Positions 14,451 to 22,323 of a stretch of DNA of 50,021 nucleotides are shown piece by piece. Numbering within the stretch: the stretch's first letter is position 1; each line of letters starts with the position of its first letter. This DNA is from a virus: IMG/VR virus record IMGVR_UViG_3300046329_000019, positions 1 through 50,021 of that record; one strand, given 5' to 3'. Position numbers and translations under genes: made by a program. The notes beneath the pieces were generated by a model. It did not search any database and was not told where the DNA came from. It saw only the letters and a program-made list of their open reading frames with translations.

Positions 14451-14676
14451 GCCAGCTAGACCATGGGATATGTTAAATCCCAATGTTGGAAGGGTTTCAA
14501 AAGAGGTTAGTGATGAAAGAATGTCAATTTGCGAATCTTGCCCATTCCTTTTTAAGTTAAGTAAGCAGTGCAGAAAATGCGGATGCTTGATGAATCTAAA
14601 AACACAGCTACCGCATTCATCTTGCCCAGTTGGCAAATGGGGAAATGCTGCAGCAGAAGAAATCCAAGAGTCCTAA
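14404..14676 (+). CDS. small phage zinc-ribbon protein (copy 2)
   Basis: This is a 90-aa protein. I chose ATG at 14404, preceded by a GGGGGGAAAG ribosome site, over an in-frame ATG at 14374. Cysteines lie at about C43, C46, C56, C59, C61 and C74 in CxxC...CxxCGC...CPVGKW, the same as the protein at 484. The PWDMLNPN motif is also shared. Zinc binding is expected from the pattern. It overlaps the upstream gene by 47 bp. Its role in a tail cluster is unknown; it may be a regulator or assembly factor instead of a virion part. Confidence 0.72.
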   Translation: MTNQDKNLPKIPPLSKPARPWDMLNPNVGRVSKEVSDERMSICESCPFLFKLSKQCRKCGCLMNLKTQLPHSSCPVGKWGNAAAEEIQES

Positions 14677-14680
14677 ACCC

Positions 14681-14689
14681 TGATATAAT
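14681..14689 (+). promoter_or_regulatory. extended -10 promoter, leaderless
   Basis: TGA-TATAAT ends 8 nt before the ATG at 14698, and there is no Shine-Dalgarno site. Confidence 0.55.
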
Positions 14690-14697
14690 TATATACT

Positions 14698-15381
14698 ATG
14701 GCAACCATTGACTTTCCAAACAACCCAGCAATTGATGAAATCTTTTCTGCAGCAGATAGATACTGGAAATGGAATGGCACTACCTGGAACGCCCTTGATA
14801 TATCACAAAAGCTAGAAGTATCAACAACAGACAGTATAGATACACCAGGAGTTCTTTTTGTAGGAGATGCCGAACCAGCATTTGGAACTTATGGAGAGGG
14901 AGATCTCTGGAGCGACACAGATGATGATGCTGGACTAACAGAGTTTATCTATACTGGTCCAGAGCAGCCAGAAAATTTTGGGGTAGATACCCTATGGATT
15001 GACACAGATGAACCAGATCTTCCACTAATCTATTCAGACAATGAACCACCAGAATACACAACAGTTGAGGGTGACTACTGGGTTGATCTTGACGACACTT
15101 TTGGAACACAGTTCCTACAATCAGAAATTGAACCAAGCCCAGAGGATGCAGAGTTCTGGGTTGACCTTGCGTCAGAAGAAGGCTTTGTAGATTACAAGAG
15201 TCTATTTGAAAATGGTGCAGCCCAATATACTGAGCTAGCAGAGTTGCCTACCCCAGCAACATATCCAGGAATGATTGCTTACGTAACAGACGTTAAATCT
15301 TTATATCTATCATCTGGCCAGTCATGGGAGAAGATATATCCAACAAGTGACGCTGAGGCGTTGGTGTGGATGGGTCTTTAA
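14698..15381 (+). CDS. acidic tail protein with W-D-D repeats
   Basis: This is a 227-aa, strongly acidic protein. The N-terminus has RYWKWNGTTWNAL, a carbohydrate-module-like W-x-W-x-G-x-x-W motif. The middle has four degenerate repeats of about 30 residues: EGDLWSDTDDD, VDTLWIDTDEP, EGDYWVDLDDT and DAEFWVDLASE. The C-terminus reads GMIAYVTDVKSLYLSSGQSW, again a short phage tail motif. The Asp clusters could bind calcium. Transcribed from a leaderless-type promoter and ends a unit before another promoter. Confidence 0.6.
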   Translation: MATIDFPNNPAIDEIFSAADRYWKWNGTTWNALDISQKLEVSTTDSIDTPGVLFVGDAEPAFGTYGEGDLWSDTDDDAGLTEFIYTGPEQPENFGVDTLWIDTDEPDLPLIYSDNEPPEYTTVEGDYWVDLDDTFGTQFLQSEIEPSPEDAEFWVDLASEEGFVDYKSLFENGAAQYTELAELPTPATYPGMIAYVTDVKSLYLSSGQSWEKIYPTSDAEALVWMGL

Positions 15382-15392
15382 ATATTTTATTA

Positions 15393-15401
15393 TGGTATAA
15401 T
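15393..15401 (+). promoter_or_regulatory. extended -10 promoter
   Basis: TGG-TATAAT is followed after 6 nt by an ATG (15408) that opens a 9-codon ORF overlapping the true start at 15428. GGAAGG within it serves as ribosome site for 15428. Confidence 0.55.
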
Positions 15402-15427
15402 AAACAAATGGAAGGTGTTGCTGTAGC

Positions 15428-16057
15428 ATGTCGTTAAAACGTTGGAATGGATCCGAATGGGTTGTCGTTGCTGGTTCTCGTCCAGGACCACAGGGTCCTA
15501 CTGGACCTGCAGGTCAGTCAGCTACCGTATCTCTTGGAACAGTAAACACAGTTCCTGCAGGCGGTAACGTTGAGGTAACAAACACAGGAACCCCACATGC
15601 AGCAGTTCTAAACTTTACTCTTCCGTTAGGTGCTCAAGGTCCAGCTGGTCCTGCAGGTGCTAACGGTTCACCAGGTGCACAAGGTACTCCTGGAATTAGA
15701 GGATCTTATAACTTTACAGGCATTGCAAATCCAACAGGACTAAACCCAGCAAGTCCAAATGGTCTAGATAACTATCTAAACACCACAACTGGAGACTGGT
15801 TCCAGTATAACTCAAGTACAGAACAGTGGACTCTACAGGGAAATATCAAGGGACCACAGGGTACCCAGGGTATTAAGGGAGACACAGGACCAACAGGTCC
15901 ATCTGGAAATGAATTGGCAAACGCTATTCTTGAAGAAACAGTTGTTGCAAGAGTAGACGCAATGCTAAACCTAGGTTTGTACTACCCAAAGTACACAAGC
16001 ACTTTAACACAAACGCAGCTAAATAGCAGGTTTGCAGCATCAAGTTTCTTATTTTAG
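15428..16057 (+). CDS. collagen-like tail protein
   Basis: This is a 209-aa protein. It opens LKRWNGSEWVVVAGSRPG, the R-W-N/S-G-x-x-W docking motif seen at the end of 5241. Three short Gly-X-Y runs (about 20-29, 70-92, 139-158) alternate with beta segments such as ATVSLGTVNTVPAGGN and a W-F-Q-Y-N-S-S-T region. The C-terminus is YPKYTSTLTQTQLNSRFAAS. The likely role is a short fibre or linker. GGAAGG lies about 10 nt upstream of ATG. Confidence 0.7.
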   Translation: MSLKRWNGSEWVVVAGSRPGPQGPTGPAGQSATVSLGTVNTVPAGGNVEVTNTGTPHAAVLNFTLPLGAQGPAGPAGANGSPGAQGTPGIRGSYNFTGIANPTGLNPASPNGLDNYLNTTTGDWFQYNSSTEQWTLQGNIKGPQGTQGIKGDTGPTGPSGNELANAILEETVVARVDAMLNLGLYYPKYTSTLTQTQLNSRFAASSFLF

Positions 16058-16068
16058 GAGAATAAACA

Positions 16069-19000
16069 ATGGCAAGAAGACAGATTGAACACGCATACTA
16101 CGAGTTCTTCCCAGCTGAAAACAAGCTGGTAATTCCACGCATCGTAAGACAAGACCGTCTTATGCTCATCACCAATACCACTGCTGGTAAGGTGATCTAC
16201 AACTTCTCCGACAACACACTTAACGCACATGAGTTTACAGTAACCAACACAACTGGTGCAAACCCATATACAACCATCATCCTAAAGTACGCTTGTGGAA
16301 GCATGAATGCCAACGACGAACTTGCCATCATCGTTGACGAGCCAGCTGAGACAGTAACCTTTACAGAGCCACTACTTGATGGTGTAAATAAGCTTCGTGT
16401 AGCAGCACCACAGTCCCTAATGGATACCGACTTTGAGTATGGTGTTCAGGGATCAAAGTGGGAAGCCCTAGTTCTTACAGCTAACTACCCATCATTCTTC
16501 TCTCGTGCAACTGGAGGTAACTCATTTGACCTACAGTCTATGACTGGTAACGGAGCTTCTCCACGATCACAGGTTACCGTTACAGTAACTAACCCAGCTA
16601 CAGATCTTGCTCCAGGTAACGTTGTATCTATTCAGGACACCACAAATCCTCTAGCAGAAGGTACATTCCCAGTAGAAACAGTAACAGATGGTGGATACAC
16701 ATTTACGTATACTGCATCTGGTGTTGTTTCTGGAAACATCAAGGATGGAAACCTAACTACCGTTAGCGGTGGTGGAATCTTCGATAACGCCCACATTCCA
16801 GGTGGAAATGACGTATCAGGTCTACAGGGTTGGTCAGCAACATCTGACGAAGCAGCGAACTCAACTATTACAGTTGTAACAAGCACAGCTCACGGACTTC
16901 TTCCTGGAACCCCAATCATGGTTGGAAATCAAAACCCATCAAACCCACTAAAGGGTGCATGGAGAATTTTCAACATTTCAACACCAAACTCTTTCAAGTT
17001 TAAGGTTCCTTTCCAGGTTGCTAACCCAATCAACACACAAGCATCTGGACTATATGCAAAGCCAAATGGCTATGTTCAGCACCGTCCAAACGATGGTGGT
17101 GTTATCCTAAGCACAACTGACAACGTTTGTGGTGTTCGTGTAATTCGTCAGACTCGTCGTAACTTCCGTTACCAGTCTGGTAAGGCTATGCAGTTCTCAA
17201 CTGGTGTTAAGTTCACACCATCATTTGACGTAGATGAGCTAACAGTTTCTGGTGTTCTTCCAGGAAACCAAACAGTAACGGTTAGAACTATTCAAGACCA
17301 CGGTATGCAACCAGGAGCTAGAATCAAGCTTGAGGGTGTTACTACAGCTGGAAGCTACAACCCATGGAATGGTAATTTTGTTGTAACTGGTGTTAATGGA
17401 ACAAACGAGTTCTCTTACACCATGGTTCTTACACAAGAACTATCAGCTACAGACCAATTCCCAGGCGGTATTGACGTAAGCGTTACCGTATACCAATGGG
17501 AAGGTGCTGCAACACGTACAGGTCTATTCAATGACCAAAACGGATTTTTCTTTGAATACGATGGTACTTACCTATACGCAGTTCGTCGCTTTACCAAGAA
17601 GAACCTATTTGGTACAGTTGCTGTAACCAAGTTCTCAAACACTATTACTGGCAATGGAACTAGATTCCGCAAGCAGTTGCTAGTTGGAGATCAAATCGTT
17701 ATTAAGGGTGCTAACTACACCGTTGCCGAAATTGCATCAGACACTAACATGAAGATTACTCCTGCATATAAGGGAGACACCAACCAAAATGCTAGATACC
17801 TAATTACACAGGAAATCCGTGTACCACAGACAGAGTGGAACGTTGACCGCATGGATGGTTCTGGTCCTTCTGGATATGCTCTAGACACATCAAAGATGCA
17901 GATGGCTTACATTGACTATACATGGTATGGTGCTGGATTCATTCGCTTTGGATTCCGTACAACTGAGGGTAATATCATGTATGCCCACAAGATGGCTAAC
18001 AACAATACCAACACAGAAGCCTACATGCGTTCAGGTAACTTGCCTGCTCGCTACGAGGCAATCAACTCACCATTCTTTAGCACCAAGCTAAAGGCTGGAT
18101 CTTCTGGTATCGTTGGTGCTGCACTTAATCCAACAGAAATTGTTATGTATGTTGACAGCGTTAAGTACTGGCCATCATCTGGATACCTAATCATCAAGGA
18201 TGACTCAGCTGTAGAGCTTTGCTCGTACACAATTACAAACAGAAATTACAATGAGCTTGCTCAGGGATACCCAGTAAATATTAACCGTAGACAGCCTATG
18301 GTTTCTTACCTACAGGGAGAGCCAGTAGAGCTTACTGGAACATCTGCATCAGTAACCTTCCGTCCAGATAACACCATCACAAATGGTACTGGAATTCCGC
18401 AGGTATCTGTTCAGACAATTACTAATACCTGTGCTCCTGTAATTAGCCACTGGGGATCATCTATTATTATGGATGGCCGCTTTGACGATGACAAGAACTT
18501 CATCTTTACAGCTGGTATGCAGCGATTCATGAACATCAACGGTTCTGGTGAAGTTACAGCTAGAATTGCATCAAAGTCAGCAACTGGTGGTGTGGCAACT
18601 CTTACAACAACAGTTAACCACAACCTACAGGTTGGCTACCCAATTAAAGTTTCAGATGTTACAACCAGAGCACTGATTACTTCCGTTCAAAGACAGAACA
18701 CATCAACGTGGCTTATCACTACATCTGGTGCTCACAACTTCGTTGTTGGTCAAAATGTTGATATTCTGAACACAGTAACATCTAGAACAAACTTGAATGG
18801 AAGCACCAACACCTCAGCAGTTACTACTATCTTGAATGGTGAAAGAGCAGTAGCAACAGTTCCATCTGCTAATACCTTTACTATCACTCTTGCTGGAACA
18901 TATGGTTACGCAGCTCAAGCTCAAGCTTCAAACGCTACCGCAGTTGAAAGCACGACATTTAACGGTACATACACAGTATCTTCAGTAACAAGCAATACTA

Positions 19001-19632
19001 TTCAGTATTCGATTGCATTTGCAACTGCTGTTCCAGCATCTATCGTTACACCTAACGGTACTGCAGTGCAGTCATTCGGTACCACAGCAGTAGCTAGACC
19101 ACTTCTATCAATTAGAATTGCTCCATCTGCAGATAACGGTATTGGAAGAAACTACGGTATTCGTGAGACACTAAACACCATGCAGCTTCAATTGCAGTCT
19201 CTTGGTATTCTAGCTCAGGGTGCGTTCCTTATCCAGGGTATCTATAACCCAGCATCATTCCCAACAGGCTTACAGCTTCCGAATGACTGGGAAAGGGTTA
19301 GAGTTCCTGGTGGATCATTGGCACAGGTAATCTATCACGATAATACTGGAACCATTGGTTCAACAGTTACAAACCCAGTTACATCAATTGTTGGTGGAGA
19401 CCAGGCGTTTGCATTCTATACTGACGGTACTGGTGGTAGCAACTACTCATCAACAACATTTGATCTATCTAAGGTTCGTGACCTTGGTACCTCAATTCTT
19501 TCTGGAGACGGTAATGCTCAGGCACCAGGATACCCAAATGGACCAGACATTCTAACCATTGTTGCAACAAACCTTGGTCTGACATCTGGTGACATTACAG
19601 CACGTCTATCATGGACAGAAGCACAGGCTTAA
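16069..19632 (+). CDS. large baseplate/tail structural protein
   Basis: This 1187-aa protein has TAGGAGAA before the ATG. The N-terminus IEHAYYEFFPAENKLVIPR and the segment RRNFRYQSGKAMQFSTG resemble large structural proteins of T4-like cyanophages. Several repeats of the type A-H-G-L-x-x-G-x-x-I/V (about residues 281, 431 and 855-960) look like beta-sandwich modules. The central stretch AYIDYTWYGAGFIRFGFRTT looks conserved. It uses more CGT and C-ending codons than neighbouring fibres, as expected for an abundant protein. No enzyme motif is seen. It probably forms a baseplate or tail-tip platform to which the fibres attach. Confidence 0.65.
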   Translation: MARRQIEHAYYEFFPAENKLVIPRIVRQDRLMLITNTTAGKVIYNFSDNTLNAHEFTVTNTTGANPYTTIILKYACGSMNANDELAIIVDEPAETVTFTEPLLDGVNKLRVAAPQSLMDTDFEYGVQGSKWEALVLTANYPSFFSRATGGNSFDLQSMTGNGASPRSQVTVTVTNPATDLAPGNVVSIQDTTNPLAEGTFPVETVTDGGYTFTYTASGVVSGNIKDGNLTTVSGGGIFDNAHIPGGNDVSGLQGWSATSDEAANSTITVVTSTAHGLLPGTPIMVGNQNPSNPLKGAWRIFNISTPNSFKFKVPFQVANPINTQASGLYAKPNGYVQHRPNDGGVILSTTDNVCGVRVIRQTRRNFRYQSGKAMQFSTGVKFTPSFDVDELTVSGVLPGNQTVTVRTIQDHGMQPGARIKLEGVTTAGSYNPWNGNFVVTGVNGTNEFSYTMVLTQELSATDQFPGGIDVSVTVYQWEGAATRTGLFNDQNGFFFEYDGTYLYAVRRFTKKNLFGTVAVTKFSNTITGNGTRFRKQLLVGDQIVIKGANYTVAEIASDTNMKITPAYKGDTNQNARYLITQEIRVPQTEWNVDRMDGSGPSGYALDTSKMQMAYIDYTWYGAGFIRFGFRTTEGNIMYAHKMANNNTNTEAYMRSGNLPARYEAINSPFFSTKLKAGSSGIVGAALNPTEIVMYVDSVKYWPSSGYLIIKDDSAVELCSYTITNRNYNELAQGYPVNINRRQPMVSYLQGEPVELTGTSASVTFRPDNTITNGTGIPQVSVQTITNTCAPVISHWGSSIIMDGRFDDDKNFIFTAGMQRFMNINGSGEVTARIASKSATGGVATLTTTVNHNLQVGYPIKVSDVTTRALITSVQRQNTSTWLITTSGAHNFVVGQNVDILNTVTSRTNLNGSTNTSAVTTILNGERAVATVPSANTFTITLAGTYGYAAQAQASNATAVESTTFNGTYTVSSVTSNTIQYSIAFATAVPASIVTPNGTAVQSFGTTAVARPLLSIRIAPSADNGIGRNYGIRETLNTMQLQLQSLGILAQGAFLIQGIYNPASFPTGLQLPNDWERVRVPGGSLAQVIYHDNTGTIGSTVTNPVTSIVGGDQAFAFYTDGTGGSNYSSTTFDLSKVRDLGTSILSGDGNAQAPGYPNGPDILTIVATNLGLTSGDITARLSWTEAQA

Positions 19633-19644
19633 CAGGGAGATACG

Positions 19645-20310
19645 ATGCCAGATTTTTCTACACTACAGACACAGGTAAACATACTCAAGCTTCAGATTGA
19701 TGCACTAAACACATCAACACTGAATGCTGAGCAGATTCTGTATCTATCGCAAACACTAGCAACTCTGGCAAATACCCTTGGAGTTGACGATATCATTGCA
19801 GCAACTGCTGCAGCGGTAGCAGATGTTGAGCAGGCAGGTGTAGATACAATTGCAGTTGTAGAAGGCACAGCAAATGGTGCTTTGGTTGTTGATCTTCAGG
19901 ATTCCTACAACACTCTTCAAGCAGCATACAACAACATCAATCCACGTGTAACCTCTTTGGAGGCATTGAGCACATCACAAGAGTCTGCAATTGCCACTGC
20001 TTCTGCAGCTGCTGCTGCCGTAGCGGTAAACCCATGGGAAGTTATAACCGAAAGCAGAAACATCTTTGACAAAGATAGGCTGTTTGTAGTTCCAGCACCA
20101 AACTTAGTACTGACACTGCCACCTGGTCCAAATATCGGAGCCACCATTGAGGTTGTTGACGTAGCTGGTACCTCTGGAACTCAGAGCTTTATTATTGAAC
20201 GAAGCCTGCAAAAGATCCAGGGGCTTGATGAAGATCTTACATTTAACGTAAATGGACAGGCTATTAAGCTTGTCTACAGCGGAACTACATATGGTTGGAG
20301 GATCGTATAA
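19645..20310 (+). CDS. coiled-coil plus beta-knob tail protein
   Basis: This is a 221-aa protein. Residues 1-130 are helical: QTQVNILKLQIDALNTS, YLSQTLATLANTLGVDDII, then a long Ala-rich coiled coil. Residues about 133-221 form a beta knob (WEVITESRNIFDKDRLFVV, then LPPGPNIGATIEVVD, ending TYGWRIV) typical of fibre tips. The first 60 residues are similar to 21647, so both likely dock on the same partner. The stop overlaps the next ATG. Confidence 0.58.
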   Translation: MPDFSTLQTQVNILKLQIDALNTSTLNAEQILYLSQTLATLANTLGVDDIIAATAAAVADVEQAGVDTIAVVEGTANGALVVDLQDSYNTLQAAYNNINPRVTSLEALSTSQESAIATASAAAAAVAVNPWEVITESRNIFDKDRLFVVPAPNLVLTLPPGPNIGATIEVVDVAGTSGTQSFIIERSLQKIQGLDEDLTFNVNGQAIKLVYSGTTYGWRIV

Positions 20311-21227
20311 TGGCTAGCCTAAAAAGACTTATTAACCTAAGCTCAGGTATTGATAATACAGAGCTTGCAAACCTTGGAATTACTGGAACTGGTCTTGGTA
20401 TTACCCCAGCATCTCTTGGAGTTACCAATGCAGAAGATAGATTATTCAAAGAAGTAACTGATGGCTCACGTAGACCACACATGATCCCAACAATTTCATC
20501 AATGCACTATAGAAATGGTGGATGGTCATATGGTTGGTCAAATAGCGATCCATGGACAAACTACTACAACTATTTCAACGGAGTCATTGACTGCGAAAGA
20601 GCATTTTGGATGGCATTGGGAACAAACACTAGACAGAATACTCTAGGATATTCAGATACTGGTGAAAACAGAGTTATTGAGTATGCTACTAACTCAGTGG
20701 TTGGTGGATTTGAGGTTGTTTCTATTTTAGATAACAGAAGCAACTACAACCCAATTAGATTCAGAGTAATGTTCCTAAGAAATCACCACCCAACTACAGC
20801 AAAGAGCGTTTCTGTATGGGGTCACTATTCAGCATACTGGTCTTCTGGATATGAAGGATCAGGATTTGCTGTTGGATTCCCAAATACCAATGCTACTTAC
20901 CAGAATACAACTGGAATCAACTGGAGCATTTACGGTCAAAGAACTGGTGGAAACTCAAACTATACTTGGGGTCACACCTTTACCATTCCTGCAAAAACAA
21001 CGGTAGCTGTGCTTCAGACATCTAGCGGATACTACTGGAGATCAAACCAGCACCTAATGAACAACAAGTTCTACGATCTTCACAACACGTTCTCAGACTT
21101 CTGGATTCAGCCAGACCTAAAAATGACACAAGCTGCATCAATCTATAATGACCACAATAACGAATACAACGTTTACAACTCATATAGAATCTGGAATAAG
21201 ACAGCAGAATTGTTTGGAGAGAGATAA
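20310..21227 (+). CDS. receptor-binding-like tail fibre protein
   Basis: This 305-aa protein starts at ATG 20310 (overlapping the upstream stop, TGGAGG upstream), with an earlier ATG at 20295 less likely. The sequence is rich in Trp, Tyr and Asn (GGWSYGWSNSDPWTNYYNY, SVWGHYSAYWSSGYEGSG), the composition of carbohydrate-binding fibre tips. The N-terminus LKRLINLSSGIDNTELA may dock the tip. It is followed directly (TAATG) by a fibre-assembly-type gene, as is usual for receptor-binding proteins. No named domain is recognised. Confidence 0.6.
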   Translation: MASLKRLINLSSGIDNTELANLGITGTGLGITPASLGVTNAEDRLFKEVTDGSRRPHMIPTISSMHYRNGGWSYGWSNSDPWTNYYNYFNGVIDCERAFWMALGTNTRQNTLGYSDTGENRVIEYATNSVVGGFEVVSILDNRSNYNPIRFRVMFLRNHHPTTAKSVSVWGHYSAYWSSGYEGSGFAVGFPNTNATYQNTTGINWSIYGQRTGGNSNYTWGHTFTIPAKTTVAVLQTSSGYYWRSNQHLMNNKFYDLHNTFSDFWIQPDLKMTQAASIYNDHNNEYNVYNSYRIWNKTAELFGER

Positions 21228-21607
21228 TGCGTTACGTAAGATTTAGTGAACTTGGAATCCAAGAAGAAACCATTCTGTCAGAAGAAAAGCCAGGAGACGA
21301 CTGGCATGAAGTTCCAGAAAACAATGATGGCAAACTATATAAACTAGTTTCTGGAAAAGCAAAAGCAATGACAGAGACTCAACTTAATACACACAGAGCA
21401 GAGCTTGAAAAAGAAGCAACCGTATCTTTTGTAAGACGAGAAAGATCTAGACTACTAATGGAGTCAGACTGGACACAGCTTCCATCATCAAATCTGTCAG
21501 ATGCAAAAAAGATTGAATGGGAAGCATATAGGCAAACACTTAGAGATCTTCCATCTACGGTAGGTCCTGACCTAGGCTATAGCTTTCCAGAGGCCCCACG
21601 GCACTAA
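21227..21607 (+). CDS. tail fibre assembly chaperone-like protein
   Basis: This 126-aa protein has a C-terminal half with RRERSRLLMESDWTQLPSS, KIEWEAYRQTLRDLPS and a final FPEAP. The pattern R-x-x-L-L-x-x-S-D-W-T-Q...W-x-x-Y-R-Q-x-L-R-D-L/I-P is diagnostic for phage tail fibre assembly proteins (XkdW/Caudo_TAP-like families). The N-terminus is a variable region that would recognise the specific fibre. It is translationally coupled to the fibre at 20310, its likely client. Confidence 0.75.
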   Translation: MRYVRFSELGIQEETILSEEKPGDDWHEVPENNDGKLYKLVSGKAKAMTETQLNTHRAELEKEATVSFVRRERSRLLMESDWTQLPSSNLSDAKKIEWEAYRQTLRDLPSTVGPDLGYSFPEAPRH

Positions 21608-21613
21608 ACATTG

Positions 21614-21622
21614 TGCTATAAT
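21614..21622 (+). promoter_or_regulatory. extended -10 promoter with leader
   Basis: TGC-TATAAT is followed by AAGGAG (21631-21636) and the ATG at 21647. Confidence 0.5.
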
Positions 21623-21646
21623 TAACCCTGAAGGAGTAAAATAATC

Positions 21647-21979
21647 ATGCCGAATGCAGCAACATTATTAAACCAAGTTGAACTTGTCAAGGACAAGATT
21701 GACGAGCTATCTACTGCTGCTCTAGACTCACAAGATCTAGTTTTCCTAGCTAAGGCTCTAGAAGCCATTGGAAACCTTCTTGGTGTAAATGACGTAATTG
21801 GTATTACCAATCAGTCAATCCTAGAGCTTCAGAATGCTTCAAGCGGTCAGATTAGCAACATCGCAAACGCTGGTTCAAACCAGGTAGACGCTGTTATTAC
21901 TTCTGGTCAGCAACAGATCTCTCTAGTACAGAGTGCTGTTGATAACTATGCACTATACGTAAACATGGGAGTGATTTAA
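21647..21979 (+). CDS. helical tail-cluster protein, paralogue of the 19645 N-terminus
   Basis: This is a 110-aa, almost wholly helical protein: LLNQVELVKDKIDELSTAA, LVFLAKALEAIGNLLGVNDV, then a coiled coil with N-A-x-S-x-Q-I repeats. It aligns with residues 1-75 of 19645 but lacks the beta knob. It could form a trimeric coiled-coil connector for the knob protein encoded next (21983). It has its own promoter and Shine-Dalgarno site. Confidence 0.5.
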   Translation: MPNAATLLNQVELVKDKIDELSTAALDSQDLVFLAKALEAIGNLLGVNDVIGITNQSILELQNASSGQISNIANAGSNQVDAVITSGQQQISLVQSAVDNYALYVNMGVI

Positions 21980-21982
21980 CAT

Positions 21983-22300
21983 ATGGCTACAATAAGCTTA
22001 CCAAACAGACTTTTCGCTGGTGTTCTAAACACAGCTGAAACACAGATCTATACAGTACAAGCAGGAGAGACAGACGTTGTTACCTCTCTAACCCTAACAA
22101 ACCTTACAGATGCCGCACAGACAGCTTCAGTAAAGCTTGCAGGTGTATTCTTTATCAAGAACATTGACTTGGCACCTCGCCAGATCACAGTTTTTGACTT
22201 TAAGCAGGTATTGAACGCTGGAGACGCAATCCAGGTTAGTTCTTCAAATGCAAACGCAGTGAGCCTGTTTATTTCTGGCGTTAAAATAACAACAGTTTAA
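21983..22300 (+). CDS. beta-sandwich knob protein (copy 1)
   Basis: This 105-aa beta protein has VVTSLTLTNLTDAAQTASV, IDLAPRQITVFDF, LNAGDAIQVSS and VSLFISGVKI. This strand pattern (T-N-L-T, then G-D-x-I/L, then S-G-V-x-I/V) recurs in 27636, so the two are paralogues. Such small beta proteins are common near phage fibres and resemble trimeric knob domains. No catalytic residues are evident. Confidence 0.5.
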   Translation: MATISLPNRLFAGVLNTAETQIYTVQAGETDVVTSLTLTNLTDAAQTASVKLAGVFFIKNIDLAPRQITVFDFKQVLNAGDAIQVSSSNANAVSLFISGVKITTV

Positions 22301-22323
22301 TTTTTTAGTAGGAGAATAACAGT

